64,000 bases of DNA from Acidobacteriota bacterium (GCA_018970175.1 JAGWWV010000005.1:25520-89519); one strand, 5' to 3'; counted from the stretch's first letter, positions 52,401 through 61,616 are shown. Made by a program: numbers and translations. Notes: generated by a model not told the origin, from the sequence alone.

Positions 52401-53258
52401 ATGTTGTCGCCCAGCGTTTTCACTCTCGGCATCGTAGGTTCAGGAATCATGGCGGCGGGAATCGCCGAGGTCGCATTGCTGGCGGGTCACGACGTCGTCG
52501 TGCGTTCGCGATCGACGCGGGGTGCAACCGACGTAGCCACCCGTGTGGCGAAGAGCCTCGACCGTCGCGTCGAGCGCGGCAAGCTCGACGCCCCGGTTCG
52601 CGACCGGGCTCTTGCACGACTCACCACGACGACGGAAGTCTCGGCGTTGTCCGGCTGTTCGATCGTTCTCGAGTCGATCGTCGAAGACATGGATTCAAAG
52701 GTTGCGCTTCTCCGTGAACTCGACGCGGTGGTCTCGAATGCGGCGATTCTGGCGACGAACACCAGCACTCTGTCGGTTTCCGCACTCGCCGCAACCACGG
52801 CTCATCCGGATCGCGTATGTGGCATTCACTTTTTCAATCCGGCAACCACCTTGCCGCTCGTTGAAATCATCCGCGGCGACGCCACGACACAGGAGACCAT
52901 TGATACCGCAGCGGCATTCGTCGCGTCGTGCGAGAAGGATGCGGTCCACGTGCGGGATGATGCCGGCTTCATCGTCAATGCGCTTCTCTTCCCGTACCTC
53001 AACAACGCGATCAAGATGATGGAGCGCGGTACGGCATCGATGGACGACATCGACACCGCAATGAAGGGTGGCTGCAATTTCCCCATGGGGCCGTTCGCAC
53101 TGCTCGACCTCGTCGGTCTCGACACGTCTTTGTCGATCCTGCACACCCTGCACGAGGCATCGGGCAATCCCGCCGATGCACCGGCCGAGACGCTCGTCCG
53201 CCTCGTGGCCGACGGTCATCTCGGACGCAAAACGGGTCGCGGATTCCACACGTATTGA
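52401..53258 (+). CDS. 3-hydroxyacyl-CoA (3-hydroxybutyryl-CoA) dehydrogenase
   Basis: NAD-dependent oxidoreductase of 285 residues with the Rossmann loop LGIVGSGIMAAGIAEVALLAGHDV near residue 10, ATNTSTLSVSALA, and the catalytic-region FHF-type segment CGIHFFNPATTLPLVEII. The C-terminal GPFALLDLVGLD and KTGRGFHTY match the FadB2/PaaH group. TAGAGT lies six bases before the ATG. It lies near a B12-dependent acyl-CoA mutase, so both may work in acyl-CoA metabolism. Confidence 0.93.
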   Translation: MLSPSVFTLGIVGSGIMAAGIAEVALLAGHDVVVRSRSTRGATDVATRVAKSLDRRVERGKLDAPVRDRALARLTTTTEVSALSGCSIVLESIVEDMDSKVALLRELDAVVSNAAILATNTSTLSVSALAATTAHPDRVCGIHFFNPATTLPLVEIIRGDATTQETIDTAAAFVASCEKDAVHVRDDAGFIVNALLFPYLNNAIKMMERGTASMDDIDTAMKGGCNFPMGPFALLDLVGLDTSLSILHTLHEASGNPADAPAETLVRLVADGHLGRKTGRGFHTY

Positions 53259-53312
53259 TTCTGCGTGGTGACGTACCGATCGAGGCATCGGGTTTCGTAC
53301 TAGAAAGGCGTC

Positions 53313-53978
53313 GTGTCATGGGACGCAACGCCGGTGCCCGTGGGCGAGAGTCGTTGGGACTTTCCGCCTCCCGAAGCGTGGTCGCACGACGACCTCGTTG
53401 CGGCCGGCGCCGACCTCGAACCCGCCACCCTCGTGAGGGCGTACACCTCGGGACTCTTCCCCATGGGAATCGGTCGCACGAACAGACAGATCGGCTGGTG
53501 GTCGCCCGCCTCCCGCGGCGTGCTTCCCCTCGACGGCCTGCGCGTCACGCGGTCGATGCGCCAGAGTGCGCGGCGCTACGACGTGCGCATCGACTCGCGA
53601 TTCGGTGACGTCATCCGTTCGTGCGCTTCGCCGTCGCGCGAAGGAGTCTGGATCACGCGCCAGTTCATCGCGGCCTACGAGGAACTTCATCGCCTCGGGT
53701 GGGCCCACTCGGTCGAGGCCTACAACTCCGATGGTCACCTCGTGGGCGGTCTCTACGGGGTTCGGGTCGGCGCCTTTTTCGCCGGGGAGTCGATGTTCCA
53801 TCTGCAGCGCGACGCGAGCAAGGTTGCTCTGATGCATCTGGTCGCCACCATGCGGGCCTCTGGGATGAGGCTTCTCGACGTGCAATGGAGCACTCCACAC
53901 CTGGCCTCGCTCGGTGTGGTCGAGATCCCGCGGACCGAGTACCTGCAGCTACTGGGCGCGGCCGTTGGGAATTCGTGA
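53313..53978 (+). CDS. aat: Leucyl/phenylalanyl-tRNA-protein transferase
   Basis: Adds Leu or Phe to N-terminal Arg or Lys of proteins and so marks them for ClpAP in the N-degron pathway. It has 221 residues with AYTSGLFPMG, WWSPASRGVLPLDGLRVTRSM and VGGLYGVRVGAFFAGESMF, all family signatures. The GTG at 53313 is preceded by TAGAAA at six bases. ClpS and ClpA are not in the window. It reads towards the acyl-CoA mutase, 21 bases downstream. Confidence 0.94.
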   Translation: MSWDATPVPVGESRWDFPPPEAWSHDDLVAAGADLEPATLVRAYTSGLFPMGIGRTNRQIGWWSPASRGVLPLDGLRVTRSMRQSARRYDVRIDSRFGDVIRSCASPSREGVWITRQFIAAYEELHRLGWAHSVEAYNSDGHLVGGLYGVRVGAFFAGESMFHLQRDASKVALMHLVATMRASGMRLLDVQWSTPHLASLGVVEIPRTEYLQLLGAAVGNS

Positions 53979-53999
53979 TCAACGCGTGAGACTTGTCCC

Positions 54000-55982
54000 A
54001 TGACCGCCGATACCCGTCGTGAAGAACCCCGCCGCGAAGAACCTCGCCGCGAAGAACCATGGCTGATGCGAACGTATTCGGGTCACTCCACTGCGAAGGC
54101 TTCGAACGAGCTGTACCGCACCAACCTCGCCAAGGGCCAAACGGGTCTCTCCATCGCCTTCGACCTGCCCACCCAAACCGGCTACGACCCCGACCACGTG
54201 TTGGCCCGGGGCGAAGTCGGCAAGGTCGGTGTTCCCGTCGCCCACCTCGGTCACATGCGCACGTTGCTCGACGGAATTCCGCCGGGACAAATGAACACCT
54301 CGATGACCATCAATGCAACCGCGGCATGGCTTCTCGCCCTCTACGTTGCGAACGCAGAGGAACAGGGCACAGCGAGTGCGGCCCTTCGCGGGACCACGCA
54401 GAACGACATCGTGAAGGAATACCTCTCACGCGGTACCTACATCTTCCCGCCGGCACCTTCGAAGCGGCTCATCGTCGACATGGTGGCGTGGTGTGCAAAC
54501 AACGCACCGAAGTGGAACCCGATGAATGTCTGCTCGTACCACCTGCAGGAAGCCGGTGCGACCCCGGTACAGGAAATCGCGTACTCACTGGCCACCGCAA
54601 TCGACATTCTCGACGCCGTGCGGGCAAGTGGTCAGGTCGAAGAATCGCAGTTCGCCCAGGTATTCGGGTCCATTTCCTTTTTCGTGAACGCCGGCATCCG
54701 TTTCGTCGACGAGATGTGCAAGATGCGCGCATTCACCGAATTGTGGGACCGCATCGGCCTCGAGCGCTACGGCGTCACCGACGCAAAGGCCCGACGCTTC
54801 CGCTACGGCGTGCAGGTCAATTCACTCGGCCTCACCGAGGCCCAACCCGAAAACAACGTGCAGCGCATCGTCCTCGAGATGCTCGCCGTCACCTTGTCGA
54901 AGAAGGCTCGTGCACGATCGGTCCAGTTGCCCGCATGGAACGAGGCTCTCGGTCTGCCCCGTCCGTGGGATCAGCAGTGGTCACTGCGCATGCAACAAGT
55001 ACTCGCATTCGAAACCGACCTTCTCGAACATGCCGACATCTTCGACGGCTCGAAAGTCGTCGAGTCGCGAACCGCAGAAATTCGCGACGCCGCATGGGCC
55101 GAGCTGCAGGAGATCCTGTCTCTCGGCGGTGCGTTCGAAGCCATCGAAGAATTGAAGGGGCGTCTCGTTGCATCGATGGCCGAGCGCACACGACGCATCG
55201 AAACCGGCGACCAAGTGGTGGTCGGTGTCAACAAGTACACCGAGACCACCGACTCCCCGCTCGGTGGCGAGGGCAACATCCTGAAAGTCGACCCCGTGGT
55301 CGAGGTCGAGACAATCGCCGATACCAACACGTGGCGCTCGGCCCGCGACAATGCGGCGGTCGAAGCCGCCCTGCGCGAACTGCGCCAAGCGGCAGCCGAA
55401 GGAATGAACATCGTCCCGCCGTCGATCGCACTCGCCAAGGCGGGTGGCACCACCGGTGAATGGGGCGGGGCACTGCGCGAGATCTTCGGCGAATACCGCG
55501 CGCCCACCGGCGTCGCCGCCGCACTTGGTCGCCGCACCGCGGAACTTGCCGACGTTGCCCAGTTTGTGAAGAGCATCCCCGGCGGACCCCCGAAGTTTCT
55601 CGTCGCCAAGCCCGGCCTCGACGGACACTCGAATGGCGCCGAGCAGATCGCAGTGGCCGCCCGCGATGCCGGCATGGAGGTCGTCTACAGCGGCATTCGT
55701 CTGACGCCCGAGCAGATCGTTGCAAGCGCACGCGACGAGGACCCCGATGTCATCGGACTCTCCATTCTGTCGGGGTCGCATCTGTCGCTCGTTCCCGAAG
55801 TCTTGAAGTTGCTGAAAGACGAGGGACTCGACACCCCAGTCATCGTCGGCGGCATCATTCCCGAAGACGACCGCGAGTATCTGCGCAGCAGCGGCATCGC
55901 CGCTGTTTACACACCGAAAGACTTCGACATCTCGCGCATCATGGGCGAAATCGCCCACATCGCAGCAGCCCGTCGCAAATAG
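54000..55982 (+). CDS. Coenzyme B12-dependent acyl-CoA mutase, probable ethylmalonyl-CoA mutase (MeaA-like)
   Basis: A 660-residue single-chain mutase. The N-terminal TIM barrel has WLMRTYSGHSTAKASNELYR, FDLPTQTGYDPDH and TTQNDIVKEYL. The C-terminal B12 domain (about 530-660) has KPGLDGHSNGAEQIA with the DxHxxG motif whose His binds cobalt. Length and the SIAFDLPTQTGYD form fit MeaA-type ethylmalonyl-CoA mutase more than MutB, but substrate is inferred. The first 20 residues hold RREEP three times, from a 15-base tandem repeat. Confidence 0.88.
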   Translation: MTADTRREEPRREEPRREEPWLMRTYSGHSTAKASNELYRTNLAKGQTGLSIAFDLPTQTGYDPDHVLARGEVGKVGVPVAHLGHMRTLLDGIPPGQMNTSMTINATAAWLLALYVANAEEQGTASAALRGTTQNDIVKEYLSRGTYIFPPAPSKRLIVDMVAWCANNAPKWNPMNVCSYHLQEAGATPVQEIAYSLATAIDILDAVRASGQVEESQFAQVFGSISFFVNAGIRFVDEMCKMRAFTELWDRIGLERYGVTDAKARRFRYGVQVNSLGLTEAQPENNVQRIVLEMLAVTLSKKARARSVQLPAWNEALGLPRPWDQQWSLRMQQVLAFETDLLEHADIFDGSKVVESRTAEIRDAAWAELQEILSLGGAFEAIEELKGRLVASMAERTRRIETGDQVVVGVNKYTETTDSPLGGEGNILKVDPVVEVETIADTNTWRSARDNAAVEAALRELRQAAAEGMNIVPPSIALAKAGGTTGEWGGALREIFGEYRAPTGVAAALGRRTAELADVAQFVKSIPGGPPKFLVAKPGLDGHSNGAEQIAVAARDAGMEVVYSGIRLTPEQIVASARDEDPDVIGLSILSGSHLSLVPEVLKLLKDEGLDTPVIVGGIIPEDDREYLRSSGIAAVYTPKDFDISRIMGEIAHIAAARRK

Positions 55983-56016
55983 CTAGAGGCGTTCGCGGGA
56001 TATCTGCGCGATCCGC

Positions 56017-56712
56017 CTATAGGCGTTCGCGGTCGACCCAACTCGCGAAGGCGGGGGTGGATTCGAAGCTGGTGATCAAGGCGTAGCGCGGGAAGTTGTG
56101 GTTGTGAACGACCACGTGCCACAGACGTTGGGTGTCGACGACGAAGCGCGCGCCCTGCGGCAGTGGAACACGACGTTCCGTCGACGGGTCAGGAAGGCCG
56201 TCTGCATCGTTGTCCATCAGCAGCATGTAGCTGTCGGGGCTGTGGGTCAGTTCGACCCAACTGCGCACGATCCAGCCTTCGTTCTCCGGATTCAGGCGGT
56301 TGTTGTCGTCGCGATGAATCGAGCGGATGGCGGTGTCGCGGTCTTGTGGCTCGAGCTTGATGACCCGTACGCGCCCGAAGTTGGCTCCGGTTCCCTGCAC
56401 GTAGTTCGCCAGTGTCGGCGACTTGACCGCGTTCGACGTGAACATCGCGCCCTTGTCGGGTTTGCCCTTGTCCCAGAATCCACGGCACTCGAGTTCACCA
56501 TCCGCCGACGCGATCGGCGCAAAGTTGGTGTCGCCGCCACTCTTCCAGTCCATGTACTCGAGCGACTCCCACTCGACCGAAGGAACGTTGAACCCGATGG
56601 GCTTCAATGCGACGAATCCACTTTCGTCGAGAACCGGCATTCTGTAGTGGCCGCTGTGCAGCGGAATCTTCACCGACCAGTGCTCGAGCGTCGGCCAGAA
56701 CGTGGTTGCCAT
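56017..56712 (-). CDS. Unknown conserved-looking protein with a possible HxD...H metal triad
   Basis: No family recognised with confidence. The 231-residue soluble protein shows alternating strands and a segment SIHRDDNN near residue 130 with HxD, and RLWHVVVHNHNF near residue 203 as a possible distal His. That pattern resembles double-stranded beta-helix 2-oxoglutarate/Fe(II) oxygenases such as aspartyl/asparaginyl hydroxylases. TACACT (56724-56719) lies six bases before the ATG. Its end is followed by a duplicated 16-base segment. The oxygenase reading is tentative. Confidence 0.75.
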   Translation of the reverse strand: MATTFWPTLEHWSVKIPLHSGHYRMPVLDESGFVALKPIGFNVPSVEWESLEYMDWKSGGDTNFAPIASADGELECRGFWDKGKPDKGAMFTSNAVKSPTLANYVQGTGANFGRVRVIKLEPQDRDTAIRSIHRDDNNRLNPENEGWIVRSWVELTHSPDSYMLLMDNDADGLPDPSTERRVPLPQGARFVVDTQRLWHVVVHNHNFPRYALITSFESTPAFASWVDRERL

Positions 56713-56729
56713 GGAACCAGTGTAAGGCG

Positions 56730-57095
56730 CTAGGGCTTCGCGGTGGTGTTGGGAATCACCGCAACGAAACCCGTGGCGGAGGGAAGTTTCAGCACGTCGC
56801 CGGCGTTCACCTTGTCGGGGTCGTCCAACCCGTTCAAGTCGATGATTTCTTGCATGTCGAGGTTGAACTTCTGCGCGATCGCAAACACCGATTCCCCGGG
56901 CATGACCGTGTACTCCGACGGTGGTGCCGACGTCGTGGTGGTCGACGCCGCAACCGTGCTCGATGTCGACGATGTTGTCGTTGTCGGAATGGATGATTCG
57001 TCATCGCCCGCGACGATCGACGCCACGACGGCCGCACTCGAAAAGATCAACATCCCGGCAGCAAGCGACCACTGGAGGCGTCCGCGGAGAATCAT
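56730..57095 (-). CDS. LysM-domain membrane protein
   Basis: A 121-residue protein with one transmembrane helix (about 8-28), a Thr/Ser-rich linker (about 38-62) and a C-terminal LysM domain (about 65-108) with YTVMPGESVFAIAQKFNLD and AGDVLKLP. LysM domains bind peptidoglycan or chitin-type glycans, so it should be surface-exposed. The ATG at 57095 follows TACCAT (57109-57104) by eight bases. A longer frame overlaps the polyprenyl synthase gene and is not used. Confidence 0.88.
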   Translation of the reverse strand: MILRGRLQWSLAAGMLIFSSAAVVASIVAGDDESSIPTTTTSSTSSTVAASTTTTSAPPSEYTVMPGESVFAIAQKFNLDMQEIIDLNGLDDPDKVNAGDVLKLPSATGFVAVIPNTTAKP

Positions 57096-57111
57096 CGCTT
57101 TCGATGGTATG

Positions 57112-58173
57112 TCACGCGTCGCGCCATGCGACGGCATGGGCGAGCTCGACGAACTTCGTGCGGACGTCGCCGCCGAGCGACAGTGCCGCGAGTTCGTCGA
57201 TGGCATCGTCGACGAGACGGTTGATTCTTGCTTCGGTCTCGGCAAGCGCACCCGTCTCGATGATGATCCGACGCATCTCGTCGACGGTCACGGCGTCGAG
57301 GTCGGGAGAGCCGATTCGGCCGAGTATCTCCTGCTGTGCCGGGGTGGCTTCCGAGAGAGCAGCCGCCACGAGTGCCGTTGGTTTCGACTCGCGCAGGTCG
57401 TCACCCGCCGGCTTGCCCGTCACGTTCGGCTCACCGAACACCCCAAGGACGTCGTCTCGCATCTGAAACGCAATGCCGAGCGACACCCCGAACCGGGTGA
57501 GGACGTCGAGCGCGGGCTGACCAACCGATGGGTCGGCGATGAGAGCACCGATGTGCAGGGGTCTCTCGACGGTGTACTTCGCCGTCTTGAAGAGTGCAAT
57601 GCGGGAAGCCGTGGCGGCGGTGAAATCCCGACGCGCCGAACCAAGAACGTCGAGGTATTGGCCAATGTTCACCTCGATGCGCATCTGCGACCACGTCCCA
57701 CGAACACGGGCATTCATCGGTTCCATCAGTTGATCGGCAAGAACGTACGCGAGGTCCCCGACGAGAATCGCCACCCCGTCACCGAACCGAGACGCATCGC
57801 CGGCCCACGTGTTGTCACGGTGCAAGCTCATCTGACGCACGTGTGTCGTCTGGCGACCACGACGCGACAGCGACCCGTCGATGACATCGTCGTGGAACAG
57901 CGCCATCGCATGCAGCAATTCGAGAGCCGTACCTGCCCGAACGACTTCAGCGGTTTGTGATCCTGCTACTGCAAGAGCCCCGAGAAGACAGAACGCGGGT
58001 CGTATGCGCTTTCCCCCACCCAGTACGAGTCCGCGTATCTCGTCGAACACGACCGAAAGATCCGGGCTCTCACTCACCCACCGCGTTTGCTCCGCGTCGA
58101 TGACGTGCGCGAGTTGGGATTCGACCGCCCGCGCCAGTTCGCCGACGAACGGCGGGATCTCAGCCTTTGGCAT
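57112..58173 (-). CDS. Polyprenyl diphosphate synthase (geranylgeranyl/farnesyl type)
   Basis: Trans-prenyltransferase that elongates isoprenoid diphosphates. It has GGGKRIRPAFCLLG near residue 52, the first Asp-rich motif in FHDDVIDGSLSRRGRQTTH, and the second region in FQMRDDVLGVFG followed by GKPAGDDLRESKPTALV. At 353 residues it fits IdsA/GrcC-type enzymes. Product length cannot be read. ATG at 58173 is used, and a GTG at 58182 is possible. The start overlaps the xseB stop. Confidence 0.92.
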   Translation of the reverse strand: MPKAEIPPFVGELARAVESQLAHVIDAEQTRWVSESPDLSVVFDEIRGLVLGGGKRIRPAFCLLGALAVAGSQTAEVVRAGTALELLHAMALFHDDVIDGSLSRRGRQTTHVRQMSLHRDNTWAGDASRFGDGVAILVGDLAYVLADQLMEPMNARVRGTWSQMRIEVNIGQYLDVLGSARRDFTAATASRIALFKTAKYTVERPLHIGALIADPSVGQPALDVLTRFGVSLGIAFQMRDDVLGVFGEPNVTGKPAGDDLRESKPTALVAAALSEATPAQQEILGRIGSPDLDAVTVDEMRRIIIETGALAETEARINRLVDDAIDELAALSLGGDVRTKFVELAHAVAWRDA

Positions 58174-58411
58174 CGATTTCACCGACGACTTGCTCGACGT
58201 GAAGTCGGGCGTCGCCGATCTTCGAGCGGCAGTGTCTGATCAGCGCGGCGGCGCGCTTGACCCTGTCGGCAAGAACGTCGACATCGACGGTGTCGGATTC
58301 CAGTCCATCGAGAATCTCCTCGAGTTCCGACACGGCTTCGGCATAGCCCAGCGACTCGACGGAGTCGTCGTTGCCCGACTTGGTCTTCCCGGCTTTCTTT
58401 GTCTCAGCCAT
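58160..58411 (-). CDS. xseB: Exodeoxyribonuclease VII small subunit
   Basis: An 83-residue, mostly helical subunit. YAEAVSELEEILDGLESDTVDVD is the family core, with a lysine-rich N-terminus. It is paired with xseA, overlapping it by eight bases, and its end overlaps the start of the polyprenyl synthase gene, an arrangement common in bacteria (xseA-xseB-ispA). Confidence 0.93.
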   Translation of the reverse strand: MAETKKAGKTKSGNDDSVESLGYAEAVSELEEILDGLESDTVDVDVLADRVKRAAALIRHCRSKIGDARLHVEQVVGEIDAKG

Positions 58412-59720
58412 GCGCTTCGTCCTTTTCTTTCACCGTGCTTGTGATTGTGCCGTCGGCAAGGGTCGTCACCAACGCATCGCCGACTTTCGCCTGGGTGACC
58501 GACCGAAGGGTGGTGCCGTCGACCGCCTTCGTGATGCTCCAGCCGCGGGCCATCGTGTTCACCGGATCGAGAAGTCGGGCACGCGCCTCGAACGTCGACA
58601 ATGACTGTTCGGCGGTGCCCAGCACCACGACCGGCCGCGCGACGATGCGTTGTGCCGTCAGCGCAAGCCTCGTGTTCGACCGTTCGATCGCACCGACGGC
58701 GTTCGTGCGGATGTCGGCCGCGCGCTCGAGAATCTTCGATTCGGCGACCTCGAGAAGCGACCTCGACTGCCGCGCGATCGCCTGCCAAGCACCCTCGGCC
58801 CCGTCGATCATTCCCTGCACCTGGTCGATGAGCGCGGCCGCGCACGCGGTGGGCGTGGTGTAGTTCCTGTAGGCGACCTCGTCGGCGATGCTCACGTCGA
58901 TTTCGTGACCCAACCCGGTGACGACGGGTAGCCGCGACTGTGCGATGGCGACGGCAATCTCCTCGGCATCGAAACACGCGAGGTCGGTCTTCGAACCTCC
59001 CCCACGCACCATCATGATGACGTCGAGGTCGTCGCGGGCACCGAGAGCCCAGATTGCATCGACGATCTGGGGCACTGCGCCGTCACCCTGCACCCGGACG
59101 TTTGCGACCTTCAACTGGAACGGCAGCCCCGAAGCCTCGAAACGGCTGAGGATGTCGTGCCAGGCAGCGGTGCCGATGCTGGTGATGATGCCGACACGAA
59201 GCGGCACGTCGGGAAACGTCCGCCGACGGTTCTCGTCGTAGAGACCCGCGGCCTTCAGCTTCTTCACCAGCTCGTCACGCGTCGCCTGCATGTCGCCCAG
59301 GGTGAACCGCGGGTCGATCGACGTGACGACCAAGCTGAACTTCCCTGCGGCGTCCCAGACATTGGGCCGACCAAAGACACGCACCTTGATGCCGTCCTGC
59401 ATGGCCACACGGTGCTGACGGAGAAGCGACGTCACCCCGGAGAGATTGTCGTTGAAGAAGGAGAGATCGAGTGTGCCGATCGACTTCCCACCCTGGTTCT
59501 CGACCAACTGGCAGTAGGCGTTGCGGCCGACCACCCGCCACTTCACGACCTCGCCCTGAACCCACACTCCCGACCCGAACTCGCGGCTCAACACACGGTT
59601 CACACGCTTCACGAACTCGGTGACGCTCAGCGTCGCGTCATCAACACCGTCGTCGGCGTCTTCGATGTCGTCGAAATCGTCGTCGAAATCGTCGTCGGTG
59701 TCGTCGACGATGCGGCTCAC
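58404..59720 (-). CDS. xseA: Exodeoxyribonuclease VII large subunit
   Basis: Degrades single-stranded DNA in mismatch repair. It has 438 residues with an OB fold (about 30-130; LSVTEFVKRVNRVLSREFG, VWVQGEVVKWR) and a catalytic region with RVGIITSIGTAAWHD, RGGGSKTDLACFD and PVVTGLGHEID. The first 28 residues are extremely acidic, with Asp-rich runs encoded by repeated GAC codons (59637-59710), and are not part of the family core. The stop overlaps xseB by eight bases. Confidence 0.95.
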   Translation of the reverse strand: MSRIVDDTDDDFDDDFDDIEDADDGVDDATLSVTEFVKRVNRVLSREFGSGVWVQGEVVKWRVVGRNAYCQLVENQGGKSIGTLDLSFFNDNLSGVTSLLRQHRVAMQDGIKVRVFGRPNVWDAAGKFSLVVTSIDPRFTLGDMQATRDELVKKLKAAGLYDENRRRTFPDVPLRVGIITSIGTAAWHDILSRFEASGLPFQLKVANVRVQGDGAVPQIVDAIWALGARDDLDVIMMVRGGGSKTDLACFDAEEIAVAIAQSRLPVVTGLGHEIDVSIADEVAYRNYTTPTACAAALIDQVQGMIDGAEGAWQAIARQSRSLLEVAESKILERAADIRTNAVGAIERSNTRLALTAQRIVARPVVVLGTAEQSLSTFEARARLLDPVNTMARGWSITKAVDGTTLRSVTQAKVGDALVTTLADGTITSTVKEKDEAHG

Positions 59721-61582
59721 GAGAGAATTCCTTCGGCCGATCCGGCACGCACCTGCGATGCATAGAAACCATCGCGGGCCATCAACTCGTCGTGGGTTCC
59801 CGTCTCGACGATGCGACCCTGGTCGAGGACGACGATGCGGTCGGCCGAGCGCACGGTGCTCAATCTGTGGGCGATGACGAGCGCGGTTCGACCACGCAGT
59901 GCTTCGTCGAGTGCGGCCTGCACCGCCGCTTCGTTTTCGTTGTCGAGGTGGCTCGTTGCCTCGTCGAGAACCATGATCGCCGGATTCTTCAACAACAGTC
60001 GGGCGATTGCAAGGCGCTGCTTTTCTCCGCCCGACATTCGGTAACCGCGTTCACCCACGACGGTTCGGAAACCATCGGGCAACGCGTCGATGGTGTCGAT
60101 GATGCGCGCCGCTTCGCATGCTGCGCGCAATTCCGCATCGGTTGCACCGGGCTTGGCGTACCGCAGGTTGTCGCCGATCGACTCGTGGAATAGATGCGGA
60201 TCCTGTGCCACGACACCGATCGCGGCCTGCAACGATTCCATCGTCAACGCGCGCACATCGTGTCCATCGATCGCAACGCTGCCCGAGGACACGTCGTACA
60301 GGCGCGGCACCAGCGACGCGAGCGTGCTCTTGCCGGCTCCGCTCGCACCAACCAGGGCGACCGTTTCTCCCGGTTCGATTCGCAGCGAGACACCGCGCAA
60401 CACATCGGAGTCAGGGTCGGTTCCCTGCATGACTCCTGACGCCTCGAGCGATGCAATCGACACTTCGCGTCCGGCCGGATAACGGAACGTGACGTCACGG
60501 AACTCCACCATGCCACGCGGCTCGACGAGATCGACGGCCGCAGGGGCATCGGTGATCATCACGGGTGCGTCGAGCACCTCGAAGACGCGTTCGAAACTGA
60601 CGAAGGCGGTCATCACTTCGATGCGCGAGTTCGTGAGACCGGTGAGGGGTTGGTAGATGCGCTGCACGAAAGCCGCCATCGCCACGAGCGTTCCCGCCGA
60701 GATGTCACCGTCGACCACGAGATGTGCGCCGACTCCGTAGATGGCCGCCGCGCCGAGCGCACCGACCAGACCGAGTGCCACGAAGAACACCCTGCCGTAG
60801 AGCGCCGAGCGAATACCGATGTCGCGCACGCGCGCGGCCCGACGGCCGAAGGAGTAGACCTCGTCACGGTGGCGACCGAACAGTTTGACGAGCAATGCGC
60901 CCGCGACGTTGAACCGTTCGGTCATCTGCGTGTTCATCTCGGCATTCAGGCCCATCTGTTCTCGCGAGATTTCCTGCAACTTCTTTCCGACGCGCTTCGC
61001 GGGCAGGATGAAGAGCGGCAGCACCACCAACGAGAGCAGTGTCAATCGCCATTCGAGGGCGACCATTGCGACGAGGGTCGTGGTGAGAACGACCACGTTC
61101 GACACGACACTGCCCAACGTCGTTGTCACTGCGGTCTGCGCGCCGACGACGTCATTGTTCAAACGACTGATCAATGAACCGGTTTGCGTTCTCGTGAAGA
61201 ATGCGATCGGCATGCGCTGGACCTTGTCGAACAGAGCGACGCGCAGGTCGTAGATGAGCCCCTCACCGATGCGCGAGGAATACCACCTCTGGACGATCGC
61301 AAGGAGCGCATCACCCAAAGCCGCGACCACCAGCACCCCGGCAAGAACGGTGATGAGACCCTTGTCATTGTCGGGAATCGCCGTGTCGAGAATGGCGCGA
61401 AAGAGCAATGGTGGAGCCAGCGCAAGCAGTGCCGACACGAGAATTGCTCCGAGAAAGCCCGCAATCGACCATCGGTACGGACGCGCAAAGCGCCACACAC
61501 GGGCCAGCGACTGACGCCCGAGTTTCGCCCCGGCAACGGCACTTGCGTCGCCCGGCAACATCATGTGTGGGTTCATGCGCAC
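59717..61582 (-). CDS. ABC transporter, fused permease and ATPase
   Basis: A 621-residue type IV exporter half-transporter. Six transmembrane helices (about 40-330) are followed by a nucleotide-binding domain with Walker A GASGAGKST, signature MSGGEKQRLAIARLLL, Walker B IMVLDEAT and the H-loop AHRLST. The signature is MSGGE in place of LSGGQ. Substrate is unknown, and a homodimer is expected. The GTG at 61582 follows TAACCT (61595-61590) by seven bases. It is divergent from an exported peptidase. Confidence 0.94.
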   Translation of the reverse strand: MRMNPHMMLPGDASAVAGAKLGRQSLARVWRFARPYRWSIAGFLGAILVSALLALAPPLLFRAILDTAIPDNDKGLITVLAGVLVVAALGDALLAIVQRWYSSRIGEGLIYDLRVALFDKVQRMPIAFFTRTQTGSLISRLNNDVVGAQTAVTTTLGSVVSNVVVLTTTLVAMVALEWRLTLLSLVVLPLFILPAKRVGKKLQEISREQMGLNAEMNTQMTERFNVAGALLVKLFGRHRDEVYSFGRRAARVRDIGIRSALYGRVFFVALGLVGALGAAAIYGVGAHLVVDGDISAGTLVAMAAFVQRIYQPLTGLTNSRIEVMTAFVSFERVFEVLDAPVMITDAPAAVDLVEPRGMVEFRDVTFRYPAGREVSIASLEASGVMQGTDPDSDVLRGVSLRIEPGETVALVGASGAGKSTLASLVPRLYDVSSGSVAIDGHDVRALTMESLQAAIGVVAQDPHLFHESIGDNLRYAKPGATDAELRAACEAARIIDTIDALPDGFRTVVGERGYRMSGGEKQRLAIARLLLKNPAIMVLDEATSHLDNENEAAVQAALDEALRGRTALVIAHRLSTVRSADRIVVLDQGRIVETGTHDELMARDGFYASQVRAGSAEGILS

Positions 61583-61616
61583 CCACGTGAGGTTAGAGGT
61601 CCTAGCCTACGAACTC
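61583..61616. promoter_or_regulatory. Divergent leaderless promoter
   Basis: TAACCT on the minus strand (61595-61590) lies seven bases before the transporter GTG. TAGCCT on the plus strand (61603-61608) lies eight bases before the peptidase ATG. The two -10-like elements are only seven bases apart, so the promoters must face back to back. Confidence 0.5.

Noticed and set aside
59637..59715. A short repeat array resembling a microsatellite or small CRISPR
   Set aside because: The repeats are Asp codons in xseA with no spacers.
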